Positions 1 through 11,622 of a stretch of DNA of 64,000 nt are shown one piece after another. The stretch comes from Linnemannia schmuckeri. Its lineage: Eukaryota; Mortierellomycota; Mortierellomycetes; Mortierellales; Mortierellaceae. The DNA lies in NCBI GenBank assembly GCA_029449235.1, contig JANATG010000013.1:682001-746000 (forward strand), written 5' to 3'. Position numbers and translations under genes: made by a program. The notes beneath the pieces were generated by a model that searched no databases, was not told the origin of the DNA, and worked only from the letters and a program-made list of their open reading frames with translations. Every line of letters starts with the position of its first letter. Positions within the stretch are counted from its first letter, which is position 1.

Positions 1-1211
1 GGTAACAATTGATATTCTTTTCCTCGATGTGTTATGATCTTTGTAATATCTACAGTAACTAATGCTATCGCTTACTTGTTCTATGAATCGCTCAATAGGC
101 GCTCCTATCCCTGACACTGTTACTCAGAACTTGGACTGCGGAGCTGATGAGGAAGTTGTCAAGGATACACCCGTCTACGAAAAGTACAACGAGTTGATTC
201 ACGGAGGCATGCAGTCCAAGTCTGCCCAGAAGAATATTGTCTCCATGCCTTTCCTCAAGAAATATATCCACTACGCCAAGTCCCGTATCAAGCCTGTCCT
301 CACCCAAGGAGCTGCTGACAAGATTACCAACGAATATACCAACATCCGTAACCAGGCCCTCGAGGATTCTCAGAAGGTAAACATTTATTGGAACACTTGG
401 TTCCCATGTATTAATTTATGCGTATAAAAATTGAATCAGCATCTGATCATCTCAATATTTTTGTGGAATGTAGGTTGCTCCTGCCACAGCTCGTACATTG
501 GAGACATTAATTCGTATTGCGACTGCCCATGCCAAGGCCCGATTGTCAAACTTTGTTCAGGATCAGGATGCTACTGCCGCCATCGACATTCTCAAGTTTG
601 CGCTGTTCAAGGAGGCACCCAAGCCCAAGTCGCGCAGCAAGAGGGCGCGTATGGATCAGTCGCTGATGGGCGAGTCGGACAGCGACGATAGCGATGATGA
701 TGATGAGGAGCGTCCTAACCCACGGATGTCGGTCAACGGTCAGAGGAGATCTGGCGGTCGTGGTGGCGCTGCCCCTACTACTGCAACGAAGGGCAAGACT
801 CCTCTGAGGGCATCGAACAGCCAGGAAGATGTGGAGATGATGGATGTTGATGAAGCAGCAGATGAGATCGAGGAAGAGTTGTTGGCGACTCGCCGTGCCT
901 CTCGTCGTTCTCAGAACTCTTCGTCGAATATCCCCTCTCAGGGCTCATCGACGAATCAGCAACCTGCTGGACGGTATGTTCCTGGTGGGGCAATCCACCC
1001 TAGCAGGATGGCGCTGTTCAAGAGCAGGATCAACACGTTGTTGATGAGTTCTGATGGTAGCGCTGTGCAGTTTGAGGATGCCCTTAGTACTGTGAACAAG
1101 AAGTTAGAGATCAGTGAGCTCTTCGGTCCTGCTGAGGCGACGGCTATTCTGGAGAAGTTGGGCGACGAGAACAAGATCATGTTCACTGGCTCCGAGATCT
1201 ACTTGATCTAA
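1..1211 (+). CDS. MCM3: MCM3 replicative helicase subunit, C-terminal part (5' truncated by window edge)
   Basis: This is the C-terminal part of the MCM3 subunit of the MCM2-7 replicative helicase, which unwinds DNA at licensed nuclear origins. Exons read as ..1, 99..376 and 474..1211, with introns 2..98 and 377..473; both obey GT-AG and keep frame. Recognisable MCM3 sequence includes TPVYEKYNEL and the helical stretch APATARTLETLIRIATAHAKA (the AAA+ lid region). An acidic Ser/Asp-rich linker with basic patches (RSKRAR) follows, as in MCM3 C-termini, then a conserved terminal segment with the look of the winged-helix domain, ending EIYLI. The AAA+ core (Walker motifs, arginine finger) lies upstream outside the window. 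The linker's SDSDD stretches suggest CK2-type phosphorylation (inference). The 5' splice site at base 2 is inferred because the window begins there. Confidence 0.93.
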
Positions 1212-1433
1212 GTTTGACTGAAGGTGGTAGAAGAGGAGGAGGAAAGGAGGGAAAGATGGTGTCTTTTTTTTTGCTCGAGAAAATTAATTGTAAAAAACAA
1301 ATCAACACAAATAATATTAAACAGTTTAGTGAATGGATGCTTCATTAGTGTTTAAACGTTTCGTGTCTATGTGCTTTTTTTTGGAAAGATAGAAGCGTCT
1401 ATGTGCTTTGTAAAAGAGGATAGCCGAATGACC

Positions 1434-2891
1434 TTATTGGAAGCGCTGGATGACCTTCTTGGGCAAAAAACGGCCCCACATACGGAGGACAACTTTTTTG
1501 AAATAAGGACGACGACCTGCGACGGTGGCGACAGTCAAGAGGACACAAGAGTAGAGAGGGAGAGTTGTGCAAAGGTATGCGAATCGGAAGGACCAGGGAC
1601 CCTCTTTCATCGAGCCGTCTAATTGGAACACTTCGTTTTTTGTAATAGAGTTGCAAAATAGGGGTGAGTGGTTAGTTAGTTTTCTGGGGTGAAGGGAGCT
1701 GAGAATGATTTTTTTTTGTAAGTGGGGAGTAGAGAGGAAGGAGGAAGAAGGTAGGAGGAAAGAAGGAAGAAGGTAAGAGGAAAAAGGAAAGAAGGAGATG
1801 AGATGATGTATGGTTTAGTTACCTTCTTTGAGGATTGGTTTAACGACCATGACGGTTGAACTTCCAGTGACAGCAAAGACGCCCTGTTCGTGTAGTTGGA
1901 GATAAAAGATGATCAGTGTGGTTAGAAACGAGGTATGAGGGAGGTAGACAGATGTGTTTACGTGTGTAACGTATGCACCGTTGCATTGTGCAGGGGTATA
2001 TCAGATGGAGTTTGGATTGAAGAAGGTGGAAGAGGGAGGGAAGTGATGAGGACATCTGAGCTGATCGTTTTTTCTTTTTCCTTTTTTTCCCCTTTTGTAG
2101 AAAGAAAGAAACAAACAGAAAAAAAAGGGGGAACAAGTCATCCAATCGTGACATTCTTTCATTCTACATGTAAACGAGGGCGATCGAGCCAGGTACAGTA
2201 CTCTGTACACAATAATCAAAGATTTCACACTCACACAAACAAACAACCACGGAACGCAATTTACGATTATGGAGCCTGAATCCCCTCTTCCACACTTCTT
2301 AACTTTTTGTTAAATAAAACAAGAATAACAAAAGCTTACCATGATGATGGTCCACTCCTTCCACCAATTGAAGCTGAAACGGACTTTAGTCATCTCTTCA
2401 TGGAACGACAACGGCGTTGTTGCTGTTGTCCTTCCTGCCGCTGTTGATGTTGCCGCTGCAGTGACTGAAGAAGATTCCTCGGCCAAGGCTCGGGCTGCCG
2501 TCGTTGTTGCTGAAGAGGATGAACTGGGGGGAGAGGGCAAGGAAGTGTATAACCGTGAGAGAACTGAGGAGGTCTTGGATTGTTTTGAGGATAGTAAAGA
2601 GGAGGAAGAGAAGAAGGAGGAGGCCGGTGCCGATCCGTTGTTGGAAGAAGCGGGTCGGCTGGAGGAGGTGAGGAGGGATCGGGTGGTGGTTGAAGAGGAG
2701 GATCGGTTGAGGAGGTATGATCGAAGTGGGGATGTTGTAAAGCTAGAGAAAGAAGGCCTCGAGGGGTGTGCTGCGGATTGATAGGATCGGCTCAGAAGGG
2801 AGTGTGCAGAGCAAGAAGGGGAGGAGGAGGAGAAGACGGTTCCTTGAGCCAGTCGCCTGGTGGAAGCCGAGAAGGCTGTACGAGAGAACAT
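1434..2891 (-). CDS. Conserved mitochondrial-type protein with DUF6787-like domain
   Basis: Three exons on the minus strand: 2891..2340, 1883..1823 and 1630..1434, giving 269 aa. All junctions are GT-AG and in frame; the second intron holds ACTAACTAAC, a good branch site. Residues 1-170 are Ser/Thr/Ala-rich with scattered Arg (starts MFSRTAFSASTRR), typical of a mitochondrial presequence and linker. The C-terminal 95 residues are the conserved part: FSFNWWKEWT, then VTGSSTVMVVKP, then GSMKEGPWSFR, a hydrophobic span, and GRRPYFKKVVLRMWGRFLPK. From memory this pattern (WKEW...TGS...GSMxxGPWS...GR.xYF) matches the small conserved family DUF6787, found in fungi and plants, of unknown function. 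One or two membrane-associated helices are likely. It shares an upstream region of about 450 bp with the divergent gene at 3341. Family name is recalled, not searched. Confidence 0.78.
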
Positions 2892-3340
2892 TAAGAGTAA
2901 AGGAAAGAAGTGGGATGAGGAGTCAAACTTGGGTGTGTAAATGTGAGTAAGGAAAGAAGGCAAGCAAAGTTGATGGATGAATACGAATAAAAAGAAGAAA
3001 GAAAGAAAGAAAGAAAGAAAAAAGTTGCTGTGTGATGAAGAGTTGCGCAAAAAGGAATGTGAGGGACCTTGAAGAAGGTTGTCTTTGGACCATTGACACA
3101 GGAGACTAGTGTTTTGAACGAGCTCAACGTTCTGTAATAAAAGCCACCCTGAAGAATCGAGTTCTCTGAAGAATCTGTGACGGTTGAAGAGTGAAGTCAA
3201 CGAGAAAGGGTAAATTGGCGAGAGCTGGTGAAGAATATGAACGCACGTACAAAGAGAGGAAAGACTCATTTCCTTTCTTTTTGCTTCTTAATTTTTTATC
3301 TTCACATTCAATCAACACAAACTCATTCCAAGCACAACCA
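2892..3340. promoter_or_regulatory. Divergent intergenic promoter region
   Basis: About 450 bp between the two divergent start codons. It contains a GAAA microsatellite (about 2996-3024), which is CTTT-rich in the sense of the minus-strand gene. I see no clear TATA box. Promoters of both genes must lie here or in their leaders. Confidence 0.5.
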
Positions 3341-4490
3341 ATGGTCAACGCAACAGCAAACGGAATTCACCTCGACCAGGAGACACGTAGCCAGGAGATT
3401 GTCGCCAGCCTCAGGGGATTCCTCAAACACCAAACGTGAGTTCTTCGACTTCCTCAATTCACATGCCCATCATTCGAAGCGAAGTATTCATTAGCAAGAG
3501 CTATGTTGTTCTGGAAATACTAATAACTTTCTCCTTCGTCGCTACTGTTCTTAGCGAGCGTGTCTCTTTATACAAGGAATTCAACGAGTAAGTCAACATG
3601 TCCACGGACAGGAAGTAGACGAACAATCCCCGTAGCTACTTGGCACATCATACATGACGTTTTGTTCCATAACACACAAGGATGCTAATACCATTTCACA
3701 ACTATCATTACAATAGTGCGTTTAAGGAATACGTAGCAAAGAGGATGACACAAGAGGAATATGCCACCATCTGCAGGATCGTCACCGAGGGATTCGTGGA
3801 ACTGTCGATCGAAATCCTGGCACTGGAGGCACACCTTGGCGGACCTTCTCATGCTAGCACCATCAACGCCTTATCACCTCCCACCACCACAACAGCAATA
3901 ATTGACCCATCATCACCGTCATCAGAGCAATCACCAGTCAACAACAGCAACAGACGGAACTACTCGTTGGATTCACCAGAACACGCACAGTTAATTCGCG
4001 AAGTCCAATTACTTGAGAAGCAGAAGCTAGTTTTGACAGTCCAAGGACAAAAGTACGTTTTGGAGAAGGAGGCTCAGGAGGCTCAGGATATCAAGGACCA
4101 GGAAGCAGAACTGCAGGCAGATCGGGTTGTTGGCAAGGATGAGGGAGCAGAACGGATTGAATCAGTGGTTCAAGCTACTGTGTTACATGATGCTGAAGGC
4201 CGGACACCATCGCAGAGTGCTGCTGCTGCCAATGGAGGCGTCAAGTTGACGGTTGAGGAGTGGCAAGTCAAGTTGGACGAAAACCGCGACAGGTATGTGT
4301 TATTTTTGAAGGAGTTATTAGTTAACAGTGCTGCAAGTGTGCTTAATATTGCGGACTGAAGTTGTATGGGATTCGTCTGACCAGTGACCTTGTATTTTTG
4401 CTTTACTTGGATAGCTTGAATGAGATTGTTGAGGAAATCAACGATAAGTTGGCCGACATTCAGGAGGCAATTGCTGTTCTTGTCCTATAG
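3341..4490 (+). CDS. REX1-B-like protein (DNA repair-associated family)
   Basis: Four exons (3341..3435, 3555..3587, 3717..4292, 4415..4490) encode 259 aa; every intron is GT-AG and frame is kept. The small second exon gives ERVSLYKEFN, joined to DAFKEYVAKRMTQEEY. The pattern of a short helix, ERxxLYxxFxxAFKEY, a second helix, and LLEKQKLVLTVQ resembles the REX1-B family (REX1BD in animals), named for a Chlamydomonas excision-repair mutant; the biochemical role is unclear. A disordered Ser/Thr/Pro insert occupies residues about 90-140 and an acidic stretch about 165-215. The C-terminus is helical (LNEIVEEINDKLADIQEAI), suggesting a small helical bundle or coiled coil. Alternative: another small helical scaffold protein. 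Confidence in the gene model is high, in the family moderate. Confidence 0.68.
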
Positions 4491-5833
4491 AACCCACTTA
4501 TGTCTCGAGAATAAAAGGTAGTAAAAAACACCTGACAATTGACTATGTCGGTGGTGTGTGCGGGGTAGCAGTGTGGAGAGATATTATGAGAACCGTACGA
4601 TTAGTTTAATATTAAGTAATACAGGCAGTTTAAGGGAGATGCCTTTTAATGAAGGATCCCAACTTGGTCCCCCCTTCCTTTTGATGTCGACTGACCAGCG
4701 ACCAGTCGCACCACGCCTTTATTCACGCGACTTGATTGGCTGCTCGTTTGTTGTGCAAGGTAGCACTTGTCGTGTTTGCTGCTGCATGAGGTTGACGCGA
4801 GTGATCAGATTCTTATCGTGTCGTCGTCGTCGGTTCTCTTATGCGCCAAAAGGGCGAAACAAAAAGCGACCTCCTCACTTTTTTTTCATACCTCACTCGT
4901 TGTTCATCGCATAGTGGAGATTTTTAAAAAAAAGTGCCTTTTCCTTGGTAAAGGTGAAGACGCCATCTTAGAATTTCTCGACGTTCCATGATCCCTTTTC
5001 GCGTTGGAGTAGTAACAGTAGTGGAGTGTAGAGTACGAGTTGACCCCGTTTTTAGCTAGAAGGACTTCTCGGGCCAGAAGATGCATCCCTCCCTTTCTCT
5101 CCCCTTGATGAGTCCTGCAGGTAGATAGATAAACACAAGACTGTGTGTGTGGATGTGTGAAGTACGCTTACCATCACTCGGTGATGGCAAGTACCTTTTT
5201 TCACGTTAGCAACCTGGCACTATGTTTAGTCCCAGATGGTTCCTTGGACTCTTGTTCTCCCCTGAATTCCTGTCGTTTCGGTCTGCCGTCTCTTTATCGT
5301 CCTCACAGGTACCTCCTTCCGTTTCTCAACTCCTCACTTTGCCTCTTCCTGAACCCCATATTCAATTGGGCAAATGAGAGCAAGTAGCATGACATGATAC
5401 TTTAGCTACAGTCCCTCTTTTTTTTTCACTCTCGTTCCTTCGTCTCTGTATCTCTCTTACCCTTCCCCGCATTGCTCATCCAACTTTTTTTTTTTCTTTT
5501 TCTTCTTTTTCTTTTCTTTTCTTCTCTCGGTATTTCACATAATTATCAACTCAACTTTTTTCTGCAGCGCTTTACTTTTTTTTTCTTTCTTTCTCTCTTC
5601 ACTATTGTTCAGCTTCTCCACTTTTCCATTCCTCAGGCACTACTACCCTTCTAACTTCTACCCGTGATCCACGCCAATCGCCTTTATTAACAGCCTGCTT
5701 TTTCTACTTATCTGCCCCTCTTCTCATCTTCCCGATTCATTCTTCATTCTTCACTCTTCATTTTTTTCTTACTCCTCTTCTTCCTTTCCTTTCCCTTTCG
5801 CCCATCTCTCGAAGCGACATTCACTCGAAATTG
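4491..5833. other. Intergenic region with CT-rich leader
   Basis: No convincing gene on either strand. From about 5400 to 5820 the plus strand is strongly CT-rich, as expected for the promoter/5' leader of the gene starting at 5834. The rest is unremarkable. Confidence 0.6.
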
Positions 5834-7246
5834 ATGGCTCTCTTCAGCAAGTTCTTTGGCCTCGTCGCCGCTCCGACAGGCGCCCCCATCCTCGGTCTCA
5901 CCTATGCAACCATCGGCTTCGTCTTCGCAATTCTCTGTTTTGGTCGCTGTACGTAACACAACCCGTCAATTGCTCAACTACATTTTTGAATGCACGCTCC
6001 TACTGGCATAACAACCCACAGACCCCATCCCAACTTTGCTGTGAACGACATCCTTCGCATTTTCAATCTTTGCCGTCAAAAATTTTCAAACTGCAAATGG
6101 CATCCTACCCATACAGCACCTCTGTCGTTATCGTATCCTCCTCTCCTTCATCTCCTTCCTTCTTCCTCCTTCTCCTCCTCATCCCCCCTTCGCTTTTGAT
6201 AAAATGACGGCTCCCTCCCGCCTTCCTCATCCTCTCTCTTTTTCGAGAATGGCTGTGACAGTCAAAAAAAAACTACCTCCTGGATGTGTTGTAGTCCTTG
6301 TCAAGAATTCAAGGAATTCTCTTTGGAGACAAGAAGATTTGTAACTTGCCATAAGTGAAAAGGGTCAAGGAGAAGAACGAAAGTTCACCTCTGCCGCCTC
6401 CTTGATTTTCCATAACTTCACGTACATTGGGTTACCGGGGATTGTACAAAAAAAAAAATCTGTTCGCGTTTTTTTGTTATTGTCGCCCAATTGTTTTTGA
6501 GATAGCCCCTCACTTCATCTCTTAGATCGACTTCTCAAGTGGGTGACCAATAGAGCAGTATATTCACGGGTGAGTGGCCATGCCCCTAATCCTCTTTCCA
6601 TCTCACTTTTTTCTTTCCTCCTCTCTCTCGTCCTCAATGGATCGATAGGGATCATGCCGCATGCTGCACTTGATCTTACCCTCCCTTGGGCAATTGTATC
6701 CCTGCTTCTTCTCGTCACGGGAGCTTACGGTTACTGGGGCACTACCAAGGTAACGCTGCTCTCTTTTTCGTGTCCACTCGTATTTCCTCTTGCTGTGCCT
6801 CTCTCGATCGGTAAGAAGGAAACTTACTCATAAGTACTTAACTCTATCTTTTCGTTCTTCTACATGTCATGCCATGAACATAGGGTAGCATTTGGCACAA
6901 GCGTCAGTTCGTCTCTGCATCGTGGGGGTTCCTTCTCATGTACCTCTGCTGGGCCATCGTCTATATTGCGGTTGAGAACAATCACATCGAAAAAGTCAAC
7001 CGCGACTGTGAGGAGCGCAACCCTGATTGGGACGATGGCCAGTGTGAGGAGAGCCGCCAGTCGACTGTCACGATCGCGACGGTCTTTGTGACAATTGGTA
7101 TGGTCCTGGGTATCTACTTCACGCTGGTCCTATCGAGATGGGTCAGTGGTCTTGAGTGGGAGGCGCACTTGGAGGAGGAGCAGCGGTTGGAGAAGTGGCG
7201 CCGTGGTGAACTCGAGAACCCCCACGATACCATCGTCGACCTGTAG
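5834..7246 (+). CDS. Four-TM membrane protein of unknown function
   Basis: Exons 5834..5948, 6526..6749 and 6884..7246 give 233 aa. Hydrophobic segments: LGLTYATIGFVFAILCF near the N-terminus, a long hydrophobic stretch spanning exon 2 ending in AIVSLLLLVTGAYGYWG, FLLMYLCWAIVYIAVEN, and TIATVFVTIGMVLGIYFTLVLSRWV. A hydrophilic loop with two Cys (RDCEERNPDWDDGQCEESR) lies between the last two and could be disulfide-bonded if extracytoplasmic. The C-terminal 35 residues are charged (EWEAHLEEEQRLEKWRR). In exon 2 a donor-like GTGAG (6570) and an AG (6648) tempt one to place an intron, but it would be 79 nt and break the frame, while the frame reads through; I keep it as exon. The family is not recognised; the topology loosely recalls small fungal tetraspan proteins. 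Confidence 0.72.
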
Positions 7247-7524
7247 ACGTGAAGTTATCTATCTATCTACCACGCAATAAACTCCACATGTGCTGTGAGT
7301 GATGAAATGGAAGAATCTAGGGTCGTATTTATAATCCATAGCTTCCTTTATCCCACAGTCACAGCAACATTTTTTTCTTGACCCTGGTGCAAAGTCCACC
7401 TTCACACTCCAAAAAAGAAGAAAAAGGAAAGGATCTGATCGTTGGTCCTTTTTTTTTTTCCCTTCTCTTCACTCAATCCCATCCTCATCCTCCAATCCCC
7501 TTGCATCCCCACAGGATTACAACC

Positions 7525-9788
7525 ATGAGCGACCAGAACGACAAGACCACCCCTCCTACCGCAAAGCTCTCGGGATTGAGCCTCAACCCTAACGCCGGCT
7601 CTTTCGTCCCCCGTGCTGCTGCAAAGCCCTTTGTCCCCTCATGGATGCCCCCACCCGCTGCTGCCGCTGCTCCCCCCGCAGCAGCCACCTCTTCTGGAAT
7701 TGACTTCAACCGCCCCCCTCCCGCCGCAGTCCTCAACAAGACTGTTGAGGCTCCTGCCCCTGTTTCCTCGGGCATCGACTTCAACCGCCCCCCTCCCGCT
7801 GCTGTCTTGAACAAGACCGTCGAGGCCCCCAAGCCTGTCACCCCCGCCCCTGTCGTCAAGCCCGCCTCGCCTGCCCCCGCCGCCAAGCCTGCTGCTGCTG
7901 CTGCCCCTGTCCCCGCTGCTGCTACCCCTAAGAAGGCTCCCGCCCCTAAGGCTGCCCCCGCCGCTGCCCCCGCCGCTGCTGAGGTCGAGGAGGAGGAGGC
8001 CGTTGATCAGGAGACTTTGACTGAGTTCTTTGGAAAGGAGCACATGAACGTCATCTTTATCGGACACGTCGATGCTGGAAAGTCGACTATGGGAGGACGT
8101 ATCTTGTAAGTGTGCAGTGGTGGAACCCATCGCTCTTTTTTATACCATGGCGCGTCAAATTGTAGTTCTTGTTGTTCACAAATGCTGGTGTGTTTTTGTT
8201 GTTGCTGCGGGCAGGGGACTCTAATGCTAAGCCAATGACGTCTGAACGTGGACCATTGTTATTTCTAACCGCTTTGTTGCACATTGTTTGTTGGCATCGG
8301 TCAATAGGGAGGCTTCTGGAATGATTGATCAGAGAACTTTGGAAAAGTACGAGAAGGACGCCAAGGAGGCTGGACGTGACTCTTGGTACTTGTCCTGGGC
8401 TTTGGATACCAACGCCGAGGAGCGTGCTAAGGTACGACTCTTTTTTAATTCTCTACTTTGTAAACAGGGCAACTGCGGATAACCAGAGACCGGATACTAC
8501 CTCTATTCAGGATAGAACACTCATCGTTGCATACTTCCACTTTTTCTTTGGACAATTGTAGGGTAAGACTGTCGAGTGCGGACGTGCTTACTTCGAGACC
8601 GATGTCCGCCGTTATACCATTTTGGATGCCCCTGGACACAAGACTTATGTTCCCAGCATGATTGGAGGAGCTGCCCAGGCTGACTGCGCCGTTTTGGTCA
8701 TCTCGGCCCGTAAGGGAGAGTTCGAGACTGGATTCGAAAACGGTGGACAGACCAGGGAGCACGCTCAATTGGCCAAGAGCGGTGGTGTCAACAAGTTGAT
8801 TGTTGTCATCAACAAAATGGACGACCCCACCGTCCAGTGGTCTAAGGAGAGATACGATGAGTGTGTCACCAAGCTGTCGCCTTTCTTGAAGGCTAACGGT
8901 TACAACATGAAGACCGATGTCACCTTCATGCCTGTCTCTGGATTCACTGGAGCCAACATCAAGAAGGGAATTGATCCCAAGGATTGCACCTGGTACAACG
9001 GACCTTCGCTGTTGAACTTCCTCGATACCCTCAAGATTGCCGACCGCAAGCTCAACGCCCCTCTCCGCATGCCCATCAGTGAAAAGTACAAGGACATGGG
9101 TACCGTCGTTGTCGGAAAGATCGAGGCTGGTTCGATCAAGAAGGGTGCACAGCTCTTGATGATGCCTAACTCTGTCAAGGTCGAGGTTCAGCAGATCTAC
9201 AACGAGCTCGAGGAGGAGATTCCAGTGGCCGCTGTCGGTGATAACATTCGTCTCCGTCTCCGTGGCATTGAAGAAGAAGTAGGTCTCCTATTACTATTCT
9301 TCGCGAGGGAAAGCTTGGATTAGAGGGGCAACAGGACACTATTGTTTCATTTTTCAATTGTAACTAACGCAAATCATTCTTTGCACAATGTTCTCTAATA
9401 GGATATCCTTATCGGATTCGTCCTCTGCAGCCCCAAGAACCCTATCCATGTTGTTACCAAGTTTGAGGCACAGCTGGGAATCTTGGACCACAAGAACATT
9501 ATCTGCGCAGGATACACGGCCGTGTTGCATATTCACAACGCGATTGAGGAGATTACGTTATCGGCGATGCTCCACTTGATTGACAAGAAGACTGGACGCA
9601 AGTCGAAGAAGCCCCCACAGTTCTTGAAGAAGGGCCAGCAGGGCATTGTTATGATTGAGACCGCAGGACCCCTCTGTGTCGAGACCTTTGTTGATGCTCC
9701 CCGTATGGGTCGCTTCACCCTTCGTGACGAGGGCAAGACCATCGCCATTGGAAAGATTACCAAGCTCCACTTTGCCGAGGACGCTTAA
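7525..9788 (+). CDS. SUP35: Translation termination factor eRF3 (SUP35)
   Basis: Four exons (7525..8105, 8308..8431, 8562..9278, 9402..9788) encode 602 aa. eRF3 is the GTPase that works with eRF1 in cytosolic translation termination. The C-terminal half is an EF1A-like GTPase: G1 GHVDAGKST (about residues 181-189), G3 DAPGH, G4 NKMD, then two beta-barrel domains. The N-terminal 165 residues are Ala/Pro-rich rather than Gln/Asn-rich, so there is no yeast-like prion domain. Residues 18-40 contain two overlapping PAM2-like motifs (LNPNAGSFVP and AAAKPFVPSW), the type that binds the MLLE domain of poly(A)-binding protein. A 22-residue unit beginning SSGIDFNRPP is repeated twice in tandem. The ATG follows a CT-rich leader ending in CCACAG, so an intron in the 5' UTR is possible. 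Confidence 0.95.
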
Positions 9789-10069
9789 ATTACTGCATAG
9801 AAGGAAGGATGATACATTTTTTTCACATAATACACACGAATCGTAGATGCACGCAAAAAGTAGATTAGTTTTTGATGAATTGCGCCTGAGAGTGAAGGCG
9901 AAGTGCCATATTTTCCGTCGATTGTTCGCTTGGTGGTACCTCTTCGCTACCCATCACTCTCGCCCAGTTTTCCTTTCTTCTTTTTCTTTCGAACTCTCTC
10001 ACCCCAGCACCCTCTCACAGCCCCTCTTCAGCCAATAACAACAACTCATACATGTACATACAGAAACAC

Positions 10070-11049
10070 TCAAAGGTCAGCTCAACTTACGAGACACCAA
10101 GCATCAGCAGCTACACAATTTCGTCTTCAACAGGTCAACAAGCGGCTGGAGGGACTCGAGCAGGAGTGGTCGAAGCTTATGCAAGAACAAGCTCAGCTCC
10201 TGCAACAGTAGTCAGAAGTTACATCGCCTCACACTCAACATGCTGCCGACAACGACACAGACGACGAGGAGATCCACGAGGAAGGAGGGGGAGAAGGGGG
10301 AGAAGGAGGAGAAGTCGAAATCAACGTCGCCTCATCCTTCTCCAGCGAAGAAGAGCTGCGCAGGAAGCTGGTGTCCAGTCTCGAAAAGATAGACAAGAAG
10401 ATCAGGGAAGAGAAGATGCAAACGCTCCGGCTGTAGCATCTTGACCCATTCGACCAACAGGAGCAGATGTTGTTGTACGACCTTAAGAATGCGCAGAGAG
10501 TTCTGTACTCGAGGGTAGAGGCGGTCCAGAAGGAAGTCAGTAAGGCGTCTGAGAGGGTAGAGACGGGTTAGAGAGATGTGACCTAGACAAGGAAATGTTG
10601 CAAGATCGCCATAACATCCCATCCAAACATGTCCCACTCCCAGACCCCGGAGACTCCGGAGAACAGCCTCGTGTTGTGTCGTTGGAGACGCTGAGGACGA
10701 AGTGGGGACATAATGATTATGCTCAGATGGAGGCTCAGGATTTCGAGAAGGATGACGCCGTCTCGCCGGTTGGAGAAGGAGAAGGATAACCACAACATTT
10801 GTATCGGATGAGCCGGACGCGATTAAGGTGGAGGAAAAATCGATTTTGGAGGAGTTGAAGAGGATTGCGAAGGAGCGGGCAGAGCTGGTAGCGGAATGGA
10901 CAGGGGAGAGACAGGAAAAGGCTACACAGGTTGGTAATGCACGGGTGCGTTGTTTGCGGACCGAGGAGGAGCGGCTCTTGCGAGAGCTGTATGAGTTGCG
11001 TGAGCTGAGGGATCATCAACGTCAAAGCAACTCAACGATGGTTAGTTAG
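10070..11049 (+). pseudogene. Decayed coiled-coil protein gene
   Basis: The plus strand reads as a Glu/Lys/Arg/Leu-rich coiled-coil protein broken by stops and shifts. One frame runs from about 10070 through VNKRLEGLEQEWSKL, a TAG at 10209, an acidic Gly/Glu stretch, EELRRKLVSSLEKIDKKI, a second TAG at 10434, then LLYDLKNAQRVLYSRVEAV. Near 10565 the sensible frame shifts by one (to LERCDLDKEMLQDRHN), and after a TAA at about 10786 it shifts again into VEEKSILEELKRIAKERAEL, ending at 11049. Introns that would remove each break were not found: the gaps are too short. The heptad-like composition across all three frames argues for a former gene rather than chance. Function unknown. Confidence 0.5.
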
Positions 11050-11523
11050 TCAATGTCCTGGCACATCCACTGCAACAACTCTTGCGTCAACAAAGTAGCA
11101 ATAATAGCGCAAACGCTTCCAGCCAGCCTCAGCATATAACAACTTTTCCGCACACACCCACAGAACCGTGCGTTGTCGTCGACCGACAACTACAATAGTC
11201 TAGCGATAGCAAAAGTGTCTTCCAGTTTTGTTTGCACGTGCATCAGAAAATTGCAATGTCAACAAACGCGTCAGTCAACGATCCTCTTTACCAGGCAGAG
11301 ACTATAGGGCCTCTTGTCACGCTACCTGTCTTCTAATTTGGACTGTGTGCTTAGGACCCCGCCCTTTGTACTACTATCATCGTTGTTTTCGACTAAACAT
11401 CTAGCGGCGTTGTCAATGTGATATCACTATGGTCGATGTTCTCTCTGAAGCAAGCATGCTCTTTCAAAGCCAAAACGATCCCAAGAATGAACGCATCATG
11501 ACATGACCCTACCTCCCATCGCC

Positions 11524-11530
11524 TATAAAA
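11524..11530 (+). promoter_or_regulatory. TATA box of CsbD-like gene 1
   Basis: TATAAAA lies about 93 bp upstream of the ATG at 11623, at the same relative place as in the other three array members. Confidence 0.7.
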
Positions 11531-11622
11531 GCAGCGTCTCTTCTTCATCAACCACTCTCAACAACCACCAATCCAACAATACACACACACCAACATAATC
11601 CACCCCACAACAAGCAACCAAC

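Noticed and set aside
10209..10436. TAG read as a sense codon in the coiled-coil gene
   Set aside because: Frameshifts further on in the same gene indicate decay; all other genes in the window end normally, including at TAG, so recoding is not supported.
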